From positions 1 to 62,615 of the forward strand of contig NZ_JAAMQI010000025.1 in NCBI RefSeq assembly GCF_013523165.1: DNA of 62,615 nucleotides. The letters run 5' to 3'. This DNA comes from Pseudomonas entomophila. Its GTDB lineage: Bacteria; Pseudomonadota; Gammaproteobacteria; Pseudomonadales; Pseudomonadaceae. The notes beneath the pieces were generated by a model. The model saw only the letters and a program-made list of their open reading frames with translations, did not search any database and was not told the DNA's origin. Shown here piece by piece: positions 44,174 to 52,374 of the stretch. Within the stretch, counting starts at the first letter, position 1. Each line of letters starts with the position of its first letter. The position numbers were made by a program, and so were the translations under genes.

Positions 44174-45384
44174 TTGCACTCCACGGTCGGAGGGATCCAC
44201 GCCAGGCCCACGAAGGTCTGCTCCGACATGTTCACGACGTTGAAGAGCAGCGCCAGGTCGCGCCACTCGTAGTTGTTGGCGATGTGGTTATCGCTTGCAT
44301 GCAGCGCCACGGCGACCGAATACGATCCCACCCCCAGGTTGGCCGGGAAGTGGAACCGATAGGACAGCTGCTCGCCGCCTTCGAGGTCGCTGCGACTGCA
44401 CTTGAGGTGGTGGGTGTTGGTGCCGAACACATCCTGGCCGAGCCGGTCCTTGATGACGTAGCCCACCACCAGTTCTGGCAGCGGCGCATTGACCCGGACA
44501 TCGATGGCCAGACAGACGTCTTCGCCCACCGCCACGTACTCGACGGGCGCGCCGTCCTTGTTGTGCAGCGCGATGCGCTCGAGGCTGGCATGGCCATTCC
44601 CTGAACGGGTCTGCACGCCACCATCGGCCAGTGTCGTCACTTCGACGGTGGCGTTTTCCTTTTGAGCGAGGATGGCATTGTAATAGTCCATGACCTCCTC
44701 TGGCGCGCCGTCGCGGATCACGGTACCGCCATCGATCAGGATGGCACGATTGCACAGGGCCTGGATCGAGCTGCGATCGTGAGACACGATCAGCAACGTC
44801 GTGCCTGCCTTCTGGAATTCCTTGATACGCCCGAAGCTCTTGTGCTGGAAGTAGCTGTCGCCTACCGATAATGCTTCGTCAATGATCAGGATTTCCGGGC
44901 GGAAGGCCGTGGCCACCGAGAACGCCACGCGCATCTGCATGCCGCTCGAATACGTTCGTACGGCCTGATCGAAGTACTCGCCGATTTCAGCGAACGCTTC
45001 GATGTCGTCGATCACACCGTCGATCTGTTCGGTGTTGAACCCCATCAGGCCAGCGGCATGGTAGACGTTCTGACGCCCGGTGAGCTCGCCGTTGAAGCCC
45101 ATGCCGAGCTCGAGAATCGCCGCGATACGCCCATTGACCTGCACCGTGCCTTCGGTTGGCTGCAAGGTGCCCGTGATCATTTTCAGCAGCGTGGACTTAC
45201 CGGCGCCATTCTGGCCGACCAGGCCAATGGCTTCACCGGCCTCGATGTCGAAGCTGATGTGCTTGAGTACCCAGTGCTCCTGGCTCGGCTTGACCGGCAA
45301 GTAGAACCAGCGCGCGATGCGCTGCCACTCGGAACGGTAGGAGCGGTAGGCCTTGCCGACGTTGTTGACGCGAAGAAGGCTCAT
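44170..45384 (-). CDS. wzt: O-polysaccharide ABC transporter ATPase Wzt with C-terminal glycan-binding domain
   Basis: 404 aa. The ATPase domain (1-245) has Walker A GQNGAGKST at 57-65, signature YSSGMQMRVAFS and Walker B EILIIDEAL. The extra C-terminal domain (about 260-404, beta-rich: SLERIALHNKDGAPVEYVAVG, GVGSYSVAVALHA) is the type that binds the capped end of the O-chain in E. coli O9a and O8. This implies that only terminated chains are exported, fitting the adjacent methyltransferase. Start overlaps the wzm stop by four bases. Confidence 0.95.
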   Translation of the reverse strand: MSLLRVNNVGKAYRSYRSEWQRIARWFYLPVKPSQEHWVLKHISFDIEAGEAIGLVGQNGAGKSTLLKMITGTLQPTEGTVQVNGRIAAILELGMGFNGELTGRQNVYHAAGLMGFNTEQIDGVIDDIEAFAEIGEYFDQAVRTYSSGMQMRVAFSVATAFRPEILIIDEALSVGDSYFQHKSFGRIKEFQKAGTTLLIVSHDRSSIQALCNRAILIDGGTVIRDGAPEEVMDYYNAILAQKENATVEVTTLADGGVQTRSGNGHASLERIALHNKDGAPVEYVAVGEDVCLAIDVRVNAPLPELVVGYVIKDRLGQDVFGTNTHHLKCSRSDLEGGEQLSYRFHFPANLGVGSYSVAVALHASDNHIANNYEWRDLALLFNVVNMSEQTFVGLAWIPPTVECK

Positions 45385-46175
45385 AGCGAATCCACCATTT
45401 CAGCCGAGGCCCGACGGAACAGGAACAGCCCCACCAGCATGAGGCCGACAGCGATCAGAAACACCGTGCCGACCTGTTGCAGGTCTGGCGCTGCCTTGTA
45501 CACCATCACGTTGTGGTAGGCGGTGACGATGGGGTACATCGGGTTGAGGCCGATCGTGCCCTTCAGATACTCAGGAATGATGTTCACCGAATAGACGATC
45601 GGTGTGAACCAGAACCAGACCTGCATGATGATCGGTATCACTTGCCCGATGTCGCGCAGGAACACGTTCAACACACCGATCACCAGCCCGATCCCGATGC
45701 CCAGGGCGACGATCACGAGCGTCAGTGGTAACAGCCAGAGCATCTGTATGTTGGGCGAATGACCCAGCGCCGTGAAGATGACCAGTACCGCCAGGAACAA
45801 CAAGACATTGTTCAGCAGACACGAGCCGACCACGATCACTGGAAGGGCAATGCGCGGGAAGCGCATCTTCTTCATCAGGTTGCCTTGATCGATGAAGATC
45901 GTCAGGCAGCGACCGACGATTTCGGCAAACAGGTTCCAGGCCAGGATGCCTGCGATCAGGTAAAGCGCGTAGGCGTACTTGTTCTCGATACCCGGCAAGC
46001 GCGCGCCAAGCACGTTGGACAGCACCAGCGCATAGATCGCGACTTGAGCCAGTGGGTGAATGATCATCCACAGGCCACCGAGCTTGCTGCGCGCGAACCG
46101 TGAGATGAACTCGTTCTTGATGGAAGTGAGGATGAAGCCCCGGTAGTCCCAGACGCCTCGGATCATGCCAAACAT
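45381..46175 (-). CDS. wzm: O-polysaccharide ABC transporter permease Wzm
   Basis: 264 aa, six membrane segments, ABC-2 family. ANEFISRFARSKLGGLWMI near residue 18 (NEF and LGxLW) is the conserved N-terminal amphipathic part, and VWFWFTPIVYSVNIIP lies in the second half. With Wzt it carries undecaprenyl-linked polysaccharide across the inner membrane. Only two bases separate it from manB. Confidence 0.96.
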   Translation of the reverse strand: MFGMIRGVWDYRGFILTSIKNEFISRFARSKLGGLWMIIHPLAQVAIYALVLSNVLGARLPGIENKYAYALYLIAGILAWNLFAEIVGRCLTIFIDQGNLMKKMRFPRIALPVIVVGSCLLNNVLLFLAVLVIFTALGHSPNIQMLWLLPLTLVIVALGIGIGLVIGVLNVFLRDIGQVIPIIMQVWFWFTPIVYSVNIIPEYLKGTIGLNPMYPIVTAYHNVMVYKAAPDLQQVGTVFLIAVGLMLVGLFLFRRASAEMVDSL

Positions 46176-46177
46176 AG

Positions 46178-47539
46178 TTATCCTTGAATCAGACGTTCGA
46201 TTTCAGCGACGCGCTGGGTCACCAGGGCCTCGTCACCGCGGCTTTCGACGTTCAGGCGCAGCAGCGGCTCGGTGTTGGAGCCGCGCAGGCTGAAGCGCCA
46301 GTCGGCGAAGGCCACGCTGATGCCGTCGGTCCGGTCGACCTCAGGGGCCTGAGGCAGGTAGAAGGCCAGTACCTTCTCCACCGACGCCTTGACGTCGTCC
46401 ACTTGGTAGTTGATCTCGCCACTGCACGGGAACGCCGCAATACGCTCGTCCACCAGCTGTGCCAGGGTCTTGCCGCTGACGCTCATCAGCTCGGCCACCA
46501 GCAGCCACGGGATGTTGCCGCTGTCGCAGTAGGCGAAGTCACGGAAGTAGTGGTGGGCGCTCATCTCGCCGCCGTAGACCGCATCTTCGGCGCGCATGCG
46601 CTCCTTGATGAAGGCGTGGCCGGTCTTGCTCTGGATGGCTTCGCCGCCTGCGGCCTGTACCTGCTCGATGGTGTTCCAGGTCAGGCGCGGGTCGTGGATG
46701 ATCTTGCTGCCGGGGTGTTTGCGCAGCAGCATTTCGGCGAGCAGGCCGACCAGGTAGTAGCCCTCGATGAAGCGGCCCTGACCGTCGAAGAAGAAGCAGC
46801 GGTCGAAGTCACCGTCCCAGGCCAGGCCCAGATCGGCCTGGCGCTCGAGCACGGCGTTGCGGGTCAGCTCGCGGTTTTCCGGCAGCAGCGGGTTGGGTAC
46901 GCCGTTGGGGAACTCGCCATCCGGCTCGCCGTTGATGACGTCGATGTGCAGCGGCAGGCGTGCCTTGAGCAGCTCGATCACCGGGCCCACGGCGCCATTG
47001 CCAGGGTCGGCCAGGATCTTGAGCGGCTTGAGCGCCGCCACGTCGACGTAGGTCAGCAGGTGGTCGATGTAGGCGGTCTTGTCGAAGGCGTCCTGCACCT
47101 GCCCTGGCGTCGAGGCCCGCTCACCCAGGTGGCCGGCCTCGACGCGGTCGCGGATGGCGAACAGCCCCGAATCACCACTGATCGGCTTGGAGTGCTCGCG
47201 CACCAGCTTCATGCCGTTGTAGCCCTTGGGGTTGTGGCTGGCGGTGATCATGATCCCGCCGTCGGCCTGCAGGTGGCTGGTGGCGAAGTAGACTTCCTCG
47301 GTGCCGCACAGGCCGATGTCCAGCACGTCGGCGCCCGCCTCGGTCAGGCCGCGGGTCAGTGCCTGGGCCAGCATGGGGCTCTCCAGACGCATGTCACGGC
47401 CGACCACGTAGCGCTTGCCGCCCAGTTCGGCGACCAGCGCGCGGCCGATTCGGTAGGCGACGTCTTCGTTGAGGTCGGCAGGTACTTGCCCACGGATGTC
47501 GTAGGCCTTGAAGCAACGGGTCTGGATAGATGGGTACAT
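46178..47539 (-). CDS. manB: Phosphomannomutase (ManB/AlgC family)
   Basis: 453 aa. Converts mannose-6-phosphate to mannose-1-phosphate for GDP-mannose synthesis. TASHNPKGYNGMKL holds the phosphoserine, LGLAWDGDFDRCFFFD the metal-binding DGDxDR, GGEMSAHHYFRDF the sugar-binding loop and SLRGSNTEPLLRLNVE the phosphate-binding site. ATG 47539 (MYPSIQTRCFKAYDIRG) is the family start; the frame is open to 47629 but without support. A 130-base gap separates it from manC. May also act on glucose phosphates. Confidence 0.95.
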   Translation of the reverse strand: MYPSIQTRCFKAYDIRGQVPADLNEDVAYRIGRALVAELGGKRYVVGRDMRLESPMLAQALTRGLTEAGADVLDIGLCGTEEVYFATSHLQADGGIMITASHNPKGYNGMKLVREHSKPISGDSGLFAIRDRVEAGHLGERASTPGQVQDAFDKTAYIDHLLTYVDVAALKPLKILADPGNGAVGPVIELLKARLPLHIDVINGEPDGEFPNGVPNPLLPENRELTRNAVLERQADLGLAWDGDFDRCFFFDGQGRFIEGYYLVGLLAEMLLRKHPGSKIIHDPRLTWNTIEQVQAAGGEAIQSKTGHAFIKERMRAEDAVYGGEMSAHHYFRDFAYCDSGNIPWLLVAELMSVSGKTLAQLVDERIAAFPCSGEINYQVDDVKASVEKVLAFYLPQAPEVDRTDGISVAFADWRFSLRGSNTEPLLRLNVESRGDEALVTQRVAEIERLIQG

Positions 47540-47669
47540 GGTTCTCACTTTGACGAGCCGCCCGCAGGCAGAGATCGATGTAGACGCTGGCTGCGCAGGG
47601 GGCAGCCAATGGCGAACGGCCCGTGGCACTCGAGACGAGCATCACGGGCCGCGCGGGAAGTGCCGGGGA

Positions 47670-49112
47670 TCAGCCGGTGCAGCGACCGTACTTGTCCTCG
47701 AAGCGGACGATGTCGTCTTCGCCGAGGTAGTCGCCGCTCTGCACTTCGATCAGGACCAGGTCGATGACGCCCGGGTTTTCCAGTCGGTGCGTGTGGCCTG
47801 CACGAATGAACGTGGATTCATTGGTGTGCAGCATCATTTCCTTGTCGTCGTTGACCACCACGGCCGTGCCGCTGACCACGATCCAGTGTTCGCTGCGGTG
47901 ATGGTGCATCTGCAGCGACAGCGACGCCTTGGGCTTGACCACGATGCGCTTGATCTTGAAGCGCTCGCCGTTTTCCAGGGTGGTGTAGGTGCCCCAGGGG
48001 CGGTGCACGGTGCGGTGCAGCTGGTGCAGGGTATGGCCCTTGCTCTTGAGCTGGCCGACGATGTGCTTGACGTCCTGGGCGTGGTCCTTGTGGGCGATCA
48101 TCACCGCATCGGGAGTGTCGATCACCAGCAGGTCCTCGACGCCGACCAGGGCGGTGAGGCGGTCTTCGCTGTTGACGTAGTTGTTGCGCGACGCATGCGC
48201 CAGCACTTCGCCTTCGAAGCGGTTACCGTCGGCATCCGCCGGGGTCAGCTCGCTGACGGCGTTCCACGAGCCGATGTCGCTCCAGCCGATGTCGCACGGC
48301 ACGGTGGCGACGCGCTCGGAGCGTTCCATCAGGGCATAGTCGATGGAAATGTCCGGGACCTGGGCGAAGCTGTCGGGGTCGATGCTCAGGCAGCTGTAGC
48401 CCTTGCCTTCGGCCAGACGCGACTGGCGCTTGGCGTGGGCGGCGGCCTGCAGGACGTCGGGCGAATGCTTTTCGAACTCTTCCAGCACCGTGCCGACGCG
48501 GAAGCAGAACATGCCGGAGTTCCAGAAGTAGTTGCCAGCGGCCACGTAGGACTCGGCCACCTCCAGGGTGGGCTTCTCGACGAACCGCGCGACCTTCAGG
48601 CCATGCTGCAGCTCGCCGGCCTCGCCCGCCTCGATGTAGCCGAAGCCGGTCTCGGGGTACTGAGGCTTGATGCCGAAGGTCACCAGCCAGCCGCTGCCGG
48701 ACAGCTCGACGGCCTTGCTCACGGCCTCGGCGAAGGCCTGCTCATCCTGGATCAGGTGGTCGGCCGCCAGCACCAGCATGTGGGCGTCGTCGCCATGGCT
48801 GTCGCGCAGTTGCAGGGCCGCCAGCGCGACGGCTGCGGCCGTGTTGCGGCCGAACGGCTCGAGGATGAAGGCTTGAGCGGGGCCGGACTGCTGAACGGCG
48901 CGGTATTCGTCTTCGGTCTTGAACAGCAGCTCCCGGTTGGTCACGGTGAGCACTTCCGAAACACCGGCCAGGTTCGAGGCACGCAGGAAGGTCTTTTGAA
49001 TCAGATTCTGACCGTCAGGCAGGGTCATGAAGGGCTTGGGATGGGCCTCGCGAGACACGGGCCACAACCGGCTGCCAACACCGCCTGACAAAATTACGGG
49101 TATCAAGTCCAT
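47670..49112 (-). CDS. manC: Mannose-1-phosphate guanylyltransferase / mannose-6-phosphate isomerase
   Basis: 480 aa bifunctional type II enzyme (WbpW/AlgA family). The N-terminal pyrophosphorylase has PVILSGGVGSRLWPVSREAHPKPF; the C-terminal cupin isomerase has RPWGTYTTLENGERF and MHHHRSEHWIVVSG. It supplies GDP-mannose both to the WbdA-like transferase and, through gmd/rmd, to the rhamnan pathway. First gene of the leftward operon ending at 40242; AGGA lies upstream of its ATG. The 249 bases upstream to 49361 contain no clear promoter motif. Confidence 0.96.
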   Translation of the reverse strand: MDLIPVILSGGVGSRLWPVSREAHPKPFMTLPDGQNLIQKTFLRASNLAGVSEVLTVTNRELLFKTEDEYRAVQQSGPAQAFILEPFGRNTAAAVALAALQLRDSHGDDAHMLVLAADHLIQDEQAFAEAVSKAVELSGSGWLVTFGIKPQYPETGFGYIEAGEAGELQHGLKVARFVEKPTLEVAESYVAAGNYFWNSGMFCFRVGTVLEEFEKHSPDVLQAAAHAKRQSRLAEGKGYSCLSIDPDSFAQVPDISIDYALMERSERVATVPCDIGWSDIGSWNAVSELTPADADGNRFEGEVLAHASRNNYVNSEDRLTALVGVEDLLVIDTPDAVMIAHKDHAQDVKHIVGQLKSKGHTLHQLHRTVHRPWGTYTTLENGERFKIKRIVVKPKASLSLQMHHHRSEHWIVVSGTAVVVNDDKEMMLHTNESTFIRAGHTHRLENPGVIDLVLIEVQSGDYLGEDDIVRFEDKYGRCTG

Positions 49113-49361
49113 ATCTTATAATCCTGCTCACCATTTGCATGGCACGTAGACGAAACGCAAAGTACTACAGCAACGATTTGCCACTTCGCACCTTTAACGT
49201 TCAAATTCCTTGCTGATCCAGCTGCCTGGCTTCAACGACGCGTGAAGGCAGGCTTACCCCTAAATTCGAGCGCCCAAGAATATCAGAGAACATTCCACGA
49301 GGCTCGCCTACAGGCGCAGTACCGGGCCATCCGTTGCCGCCCCCTTGGACAACAATGAGAT

Positions 49362-50792
49362 TCATTCGATCTCCACAGGCAGGCCTTTTTTTGCATAGAC
49401 GTCCCGCAGACGCTCTGCCAGGGCGTGGCGAGCGGGCTGCTCACCGTGCACCAGACGGATACGCGATGGCCAACGGCTCATGCCCGTCACGAACTCCACC
49501 AACCCCGCCTGATCCGCATGGGCCGAATACCCCGGTACACTGAACACCTTGGCGCGCACGTCGTACAACTGCCCATCCAGGTCGATCCTGACGAACCCTG
49601 CCACCCCCGCACTCGCCTGAATTACCGCACCCGGCGTGCCCGGCACCTGGTGCCCGACGAACACGACCTCGTGGCGCGGGTCGCCCAGCATCGCCTTGAG
49701 GTACGCCACGATGCGCCCGCCCGAGCACATCCCGTTACCCGCGATGACGATGGCCGGCTTGCCCGTGCTCTTGAGGTAGTTCACCACCCGGGCATGGTCG
49801 GCATGGCTGTCGATGGAGATCAGCTGCCCGAACCCGAGGGGCGCGCGCCCGTCGCGTAGGCGCTGGCTGGCGTCGTCATGCCAGTGGTGGTGCAGCTCGC
49901 GGTAGACCTGGGTGATGCGCTGGGCCAGGGGTGAGTCGAGGATGATCGGCAGCTGCGACCAGTCCAGCCTGGACAGCGGATCGTCGGGCAGCGCGGTTCG
50001 GGTCGACGGGCACAGGGCCTTGCGGTGCAGGATCGCTTCCAGGTCGAACAGCACCTCCTGCGTGCGCCCCAGGCTGAACGCCGGGATGAACACGGTGCCG
50101 TGATCGGCGAGCGCGCGCTCCACCACGGCTTCGAGCGCCTGCTGCCGATCGCCAGGCGCGTGCAGGCGATCACCGTAGGTGCTTTCGAGGACCAGCAGGT
50201 CGGCGTGCTCGGGCGGCTCGACCGCACGCAGCAGGCCGCGGGCCGGCGCGCCCAGGTCACCGGAGAACACGACGCGCGTGCGCTGCCCGGTCGCGTGGTG
50301 ATGCACGTCGCACTCGACGTAGGCCGACCCGAGCACGTGCCCGGCGCGTTGCAGGCGTACGCGGCACGTCAGGCCCTGACGCTCGACCAGCGTGTGCCAC
50401 TGCGCAAAGGGCAACGGGCGCACGAGGGCCTGCACGAAGGCCAGGTAGCGGGCCACCTCGGCAGGGTCGCTGCTGATGGTCAGCTTGTAGGCGTCTTCGA
50501 GCACCAGCGGCAACAGCTGGGCAGAGGGCTCGCTGCACAGGATGGGCCCGCGGTAACCGGCCGCGAACAACGCCGGCAGCCGGCCGACATGGTCCAGGTG
50601 CACGTGGGTGACGATGAGCGCCTGGAGGGTGTCGAGGGCGGCGCCGAGCGCGGACTGGCCGAGCGCTGCATCGGCGCCCTGCGCCAGACCGCAGTCGATC
50701 AGCACGCTGGTGTCGGCGTCGAGGTGCAGTTGGTGGCACGAGCCCGTGACGGTCTGGGCTCCGCCGTGGTGAGTGAGGCAGGGATAAGGCAT
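49362..50792 (-). CDS. Metallo-beta-lactamase/beta-CASP family protein (predicted RNA exonuclease)
   Basis: 476 aa. The metal site is THVHLDHVGRLPALF (HxHxDH), with FSGDLGAPARG as the third metal motif. The beta-CASP part shows FSLGRTQEVLFDLE, ISIDSHADHARVV and, near the end, GYSAHADQAGLVEF, the layout of CPSF/RNase-J-like nucleases. Pseudomonads carry such a gene between lapA/ihfB and the O-antigen region. Substrate unknown. It stands alone, 93 bases after lapA. Confidence 0.9.
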   Translation of the reverse strand: MPYPCLTHHGGAQTVTGSCHQLHLDADTSVLIDCGLAQGADAALGQSALGAALDTLQALIVTHVHLDHVGRLPALFAAGYRGPILCSEPSAQLLPLVLEDAYKLTISSDPAEVARYLAFVQALVRPLPFAQWHTLVERQGLTCRVRLQRAGHVLGSAYVECDVHHHATGQRTRVVFSGDLGAPARGLLRAVEPPEHADLLVLESTYGDRLHAPGDRQQALEAVVERALADHGTVFIPAFSLGRTQEVLFDLEAILHRKALCPSTRTALPDDPLSRLDWSQLPIILDSPLAQRITQVYRELHHHWHDDASQRLRDGRAPLGFGQLISIDSHADHARVVNYLKSTGKPAIVIAGNGMCSGGRIVAYLKAMLGDPRHEVVFVGHQVPGTPGAVIQASAGVAGFVRIDLDGQLYDVRAKVFSVPGYSAHADQAGLVEFVTGMSRWPSRIRLVHGEQPARHALAERLRDVYAKKGLPVEIE

Positions 50793-50885
50793 GGATACGC
50801 GCTCTGTGGCGACAGGGCGCGGTATTACGGCAGAGCGTGAGCGCCGGGGATATCAGGCCACAGCGTTCATTGCGTAGGAATTTTC

Positions 50886-51149
50886 TTAGCGCTCGGCCAG
50901 GGCGGCTTCGCGGGCCTTCAGGCGAATGCGGCGGCGCGAACGCAGCACGGCGTAGCTGCCCAGCACCGGACCTACGGCCAGGCCCAGGATCAAGGCGGCG
51001 AGCACTGGCAATGCCACCGGCATGGCAGGCGCAGCCCACCCGAACAGGACCAGGGACACGTCCTGCTGGTTTTCCAGCACGAAGAACAGGACCACGGCGG
51101 CCAACAGCAGCACCAGCAGCGCCACGAGGGCACGTTTGAGATTACGCAT
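50886..51149 (-). CDS. lapA: LapA-family (DUF1049) small membrane protein
   Basis: 87 aa with two membrane segments (about 8-25 and 42-65) and a short basic cytoplasmic tail. The ENQQDVSLVLFGWAAP motif after the first segment marks the LapA/YciS family. In E. coli LapA is encoded with LapB, which controls LpxC and LPS assembly; the single gene after ihfB is normal in Pseudomonas. 21 bases downstream of ihfB, so probably cotranscribed. It should not be confused with the adhesin LapA of P. putida. Confidence 0.88.
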   Translation of the reverse strand: MRNLKRALVALLVLLLAAVVLFFVLENQQDVSLVLFGWAAPAMPVALPVLAALILGLAVGPVLGSYAVLRSRRRIRLKAREAALAER

Positions 51150-51170
51150 CAGACAGTTCCTTGGGGCACG

Positions 51171-51470
51171 TCAGGCCTGCGCCTCGTGCTCGTCTTCGTT
51201 GACCCGGTCGCGCAGTTCCTTGCCAGGCTTGAAGTGCGGCACGAACTTGCCTTCCAGGCTGACCGACTGGCCAGTCTTGGGGTTACGCCCCACGCGAGGG
51301 GCACGATAATGGAGGGAAAAGCTGCCGAACCCCCGGATTTCGATGCGATCGCCGGTGGCCAGGCATTGTGACATCTGTTCAAGCATGGTCTTGATGGCCA
51401 GTTCCACGTCCTTGGGGGACAGCAGACCCTGGTGGTTGACAATCCGATCGATCAGCTCCGACTTCGTCAT
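51171..51470 (-). CDS. ihfB: Integration host factor beta subunit
   Basis: 99 aa HU/IHF-fold DNA-bending protein. MTKSELIDRIVNHQGLLSPK at the start, RIEIRGFGSFSLHYR before the arm and GRNPKTGQSVSLEGK with the intercalating Pro are all intact. Pairs with IhfA made elsewhere. The 3' edge of this conserved block (ihfB) is the standard left flank of Pseudomonas O-antigen loci. Confidence 0.97.
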   Translation of the reverse strand: MTKSELIDRIVNHQGLLSPKDVELAIKTMLEQMSQCLATGDRIEIRGFGSFSLHYRAPRVGRNPKTGQSVSLEGKFVPHFKPGKELRDRVNEDEHEAQA

Positions 51471-51612
51471 GTTTTTCCCTTCGTTATCAAGCAGCTAGAT
51501 CATTGCTCAATTGGTTGTAGCACGTCGCGCTGGATTTGAACAGGGCGGCGCTTGACTTCGGGGACAATTCGAGTTTGAGAGGATTTCAGGATCGCGTCGG
51601 GGGCACGCTTGG

Positions 51613-51711
51613 TCAGGCCGTCCCCTCCTCCGGATCGCGTCTGGGTCGGGTCTTGTAGATCGCTCGGTGCTCGGTGTAGACCACGGTGTCGTCCGGCACG
51701 TCTTTGTCCAC
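51613..51711 (-). pseudogene. Possible remnant frame in the ihfB-rpsA gap
   Basis: A 32-codon frame on the minus strand (GTG 51711 to TGA 51613) reads like ordinary Pseudomonas protein (VPDDTVVYTEHRAIYKTRPR) but is preceded by an in-frame TGA and has no ribosome site. I do not recognise the parent. It may be a decayed gene end or a chance frame. Confidence 0.2.
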
Positions 51712-51807
51712 GTAGGGTCACTGCTGCATCCGCAGGTTCACCGGTCTGATACAAGCAAGCGCAGTCCTTTTGTGGGAGTTCGCCCGGCGCCCCGGCGCCG
51801 CGCTGTC

Positions 51808-51993
51808 GCGTGCAGAACATAGCGGTAGCTGGCAGTGCTCAGATGCTGTGTTGCTGATCGATTTCTGGGACCGCTTTGCGGTCCATCGCGGCACAGGGGC
51901 CACTCCCACAGGGACCGCGATGGCCTGCCATGCCGCAGTGGGGCTACGGGTGTTGGAGCGACCCTAGTGCCGCGATTGGGCCCGCCAGGGCCC
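51808..51993. repeat. Extended REPIN copy
   Basis: REP core at 51868-51912 (CATCGCGGCACAGGGGCC) and inverted partner at 51950-51993, with the upstream extension and GCAGTGGGGCTACGGGTGT spacer shared with 37460-37632. Sits between rpsA and ihfB, a gap of about 900 bases that is otherwise short in pseudomonads. Confidence 0.8.
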
Positions 51994-52022
51994 ACATTAG
52001 CACTTGGCAGAAACCATAGAAT

Positions 52023-52122
52023 CTCCCACACGGGACCGCGATTGCCTGTACCACTGCGGCGGATATGGGCGGCCCCTGCCGGAACGCCGGACCGTACGCG
52101 ATTGGGCCTGCGGGGCTCACAG
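52023..52122. repeat. Decayed REPIN copy
   Basis: Fragments of the same unit (GGGACCGCGATTGCCTGTA; GGGCGGCCCCTGCCGGAACG; CGATTGGGCCTGCGGGGCTC) in order but with point changes. Lies directly after the intact copy, so the area has taken up repeats more than once. Confidence 0.55.
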
Positions 52123-52167
52123 GACCCTGAAACTATTTCCTTTTAAATCAACAAGATAATTTATTTT

Positions 52168-52242
52168 CTGTGGGAGCGGGCTTGCCCGCGATAGCGTTCA
52201 GCCCATCACCGTCTGCATCGCGGGCAAGCCCGCTCCCACAGA
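52168..52242. repeat. Second REP family, inverted pair
   Basis: CTGTGGGAGCGGGCTTGCCC (52169-52188) plus GCGAT, and its inverse ATCGCGGGCAAGCCCGCTCC plus CACAG ending 52241. A different and very regular REP type, common in P. putida-group genomes. Confidence 0.85.
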
Positions 52243-52330
52243 GGGGATGAACCGCTCTGCCGGATCAGCGATGTGGTCTACATCGGGTTAGGCGAAGACA
52301 TTGAAAGGCCTAGGGATAATCGATAGACGA

Positions 52331-52358
52331 AAAAAAGGGCGACCGAAGTCGCCCTTTT
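52331..52358 (-). terminator. Rho-independent terminator of rpsA
   Basis: On the minus strand: AAAAGGGCGAC-TTCG-GTCGCCCTTTT followed by more T, 17 bases after the rpsA stop. The stem has at least ten pairs and a TTCG loop. Confidence 0.93.
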
Positions 52359-52374
52359 CTTTCGCAAGCCGAAC

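Noticed and set aside
49173..49190. TGGCAAATCGTTGCT on the minus strand as a sigma-54 promoter for manC
   Set aside because: The GG and GC are nine bases apart instead of ten, a spacing that sigma-54 promoters do not tolerate.
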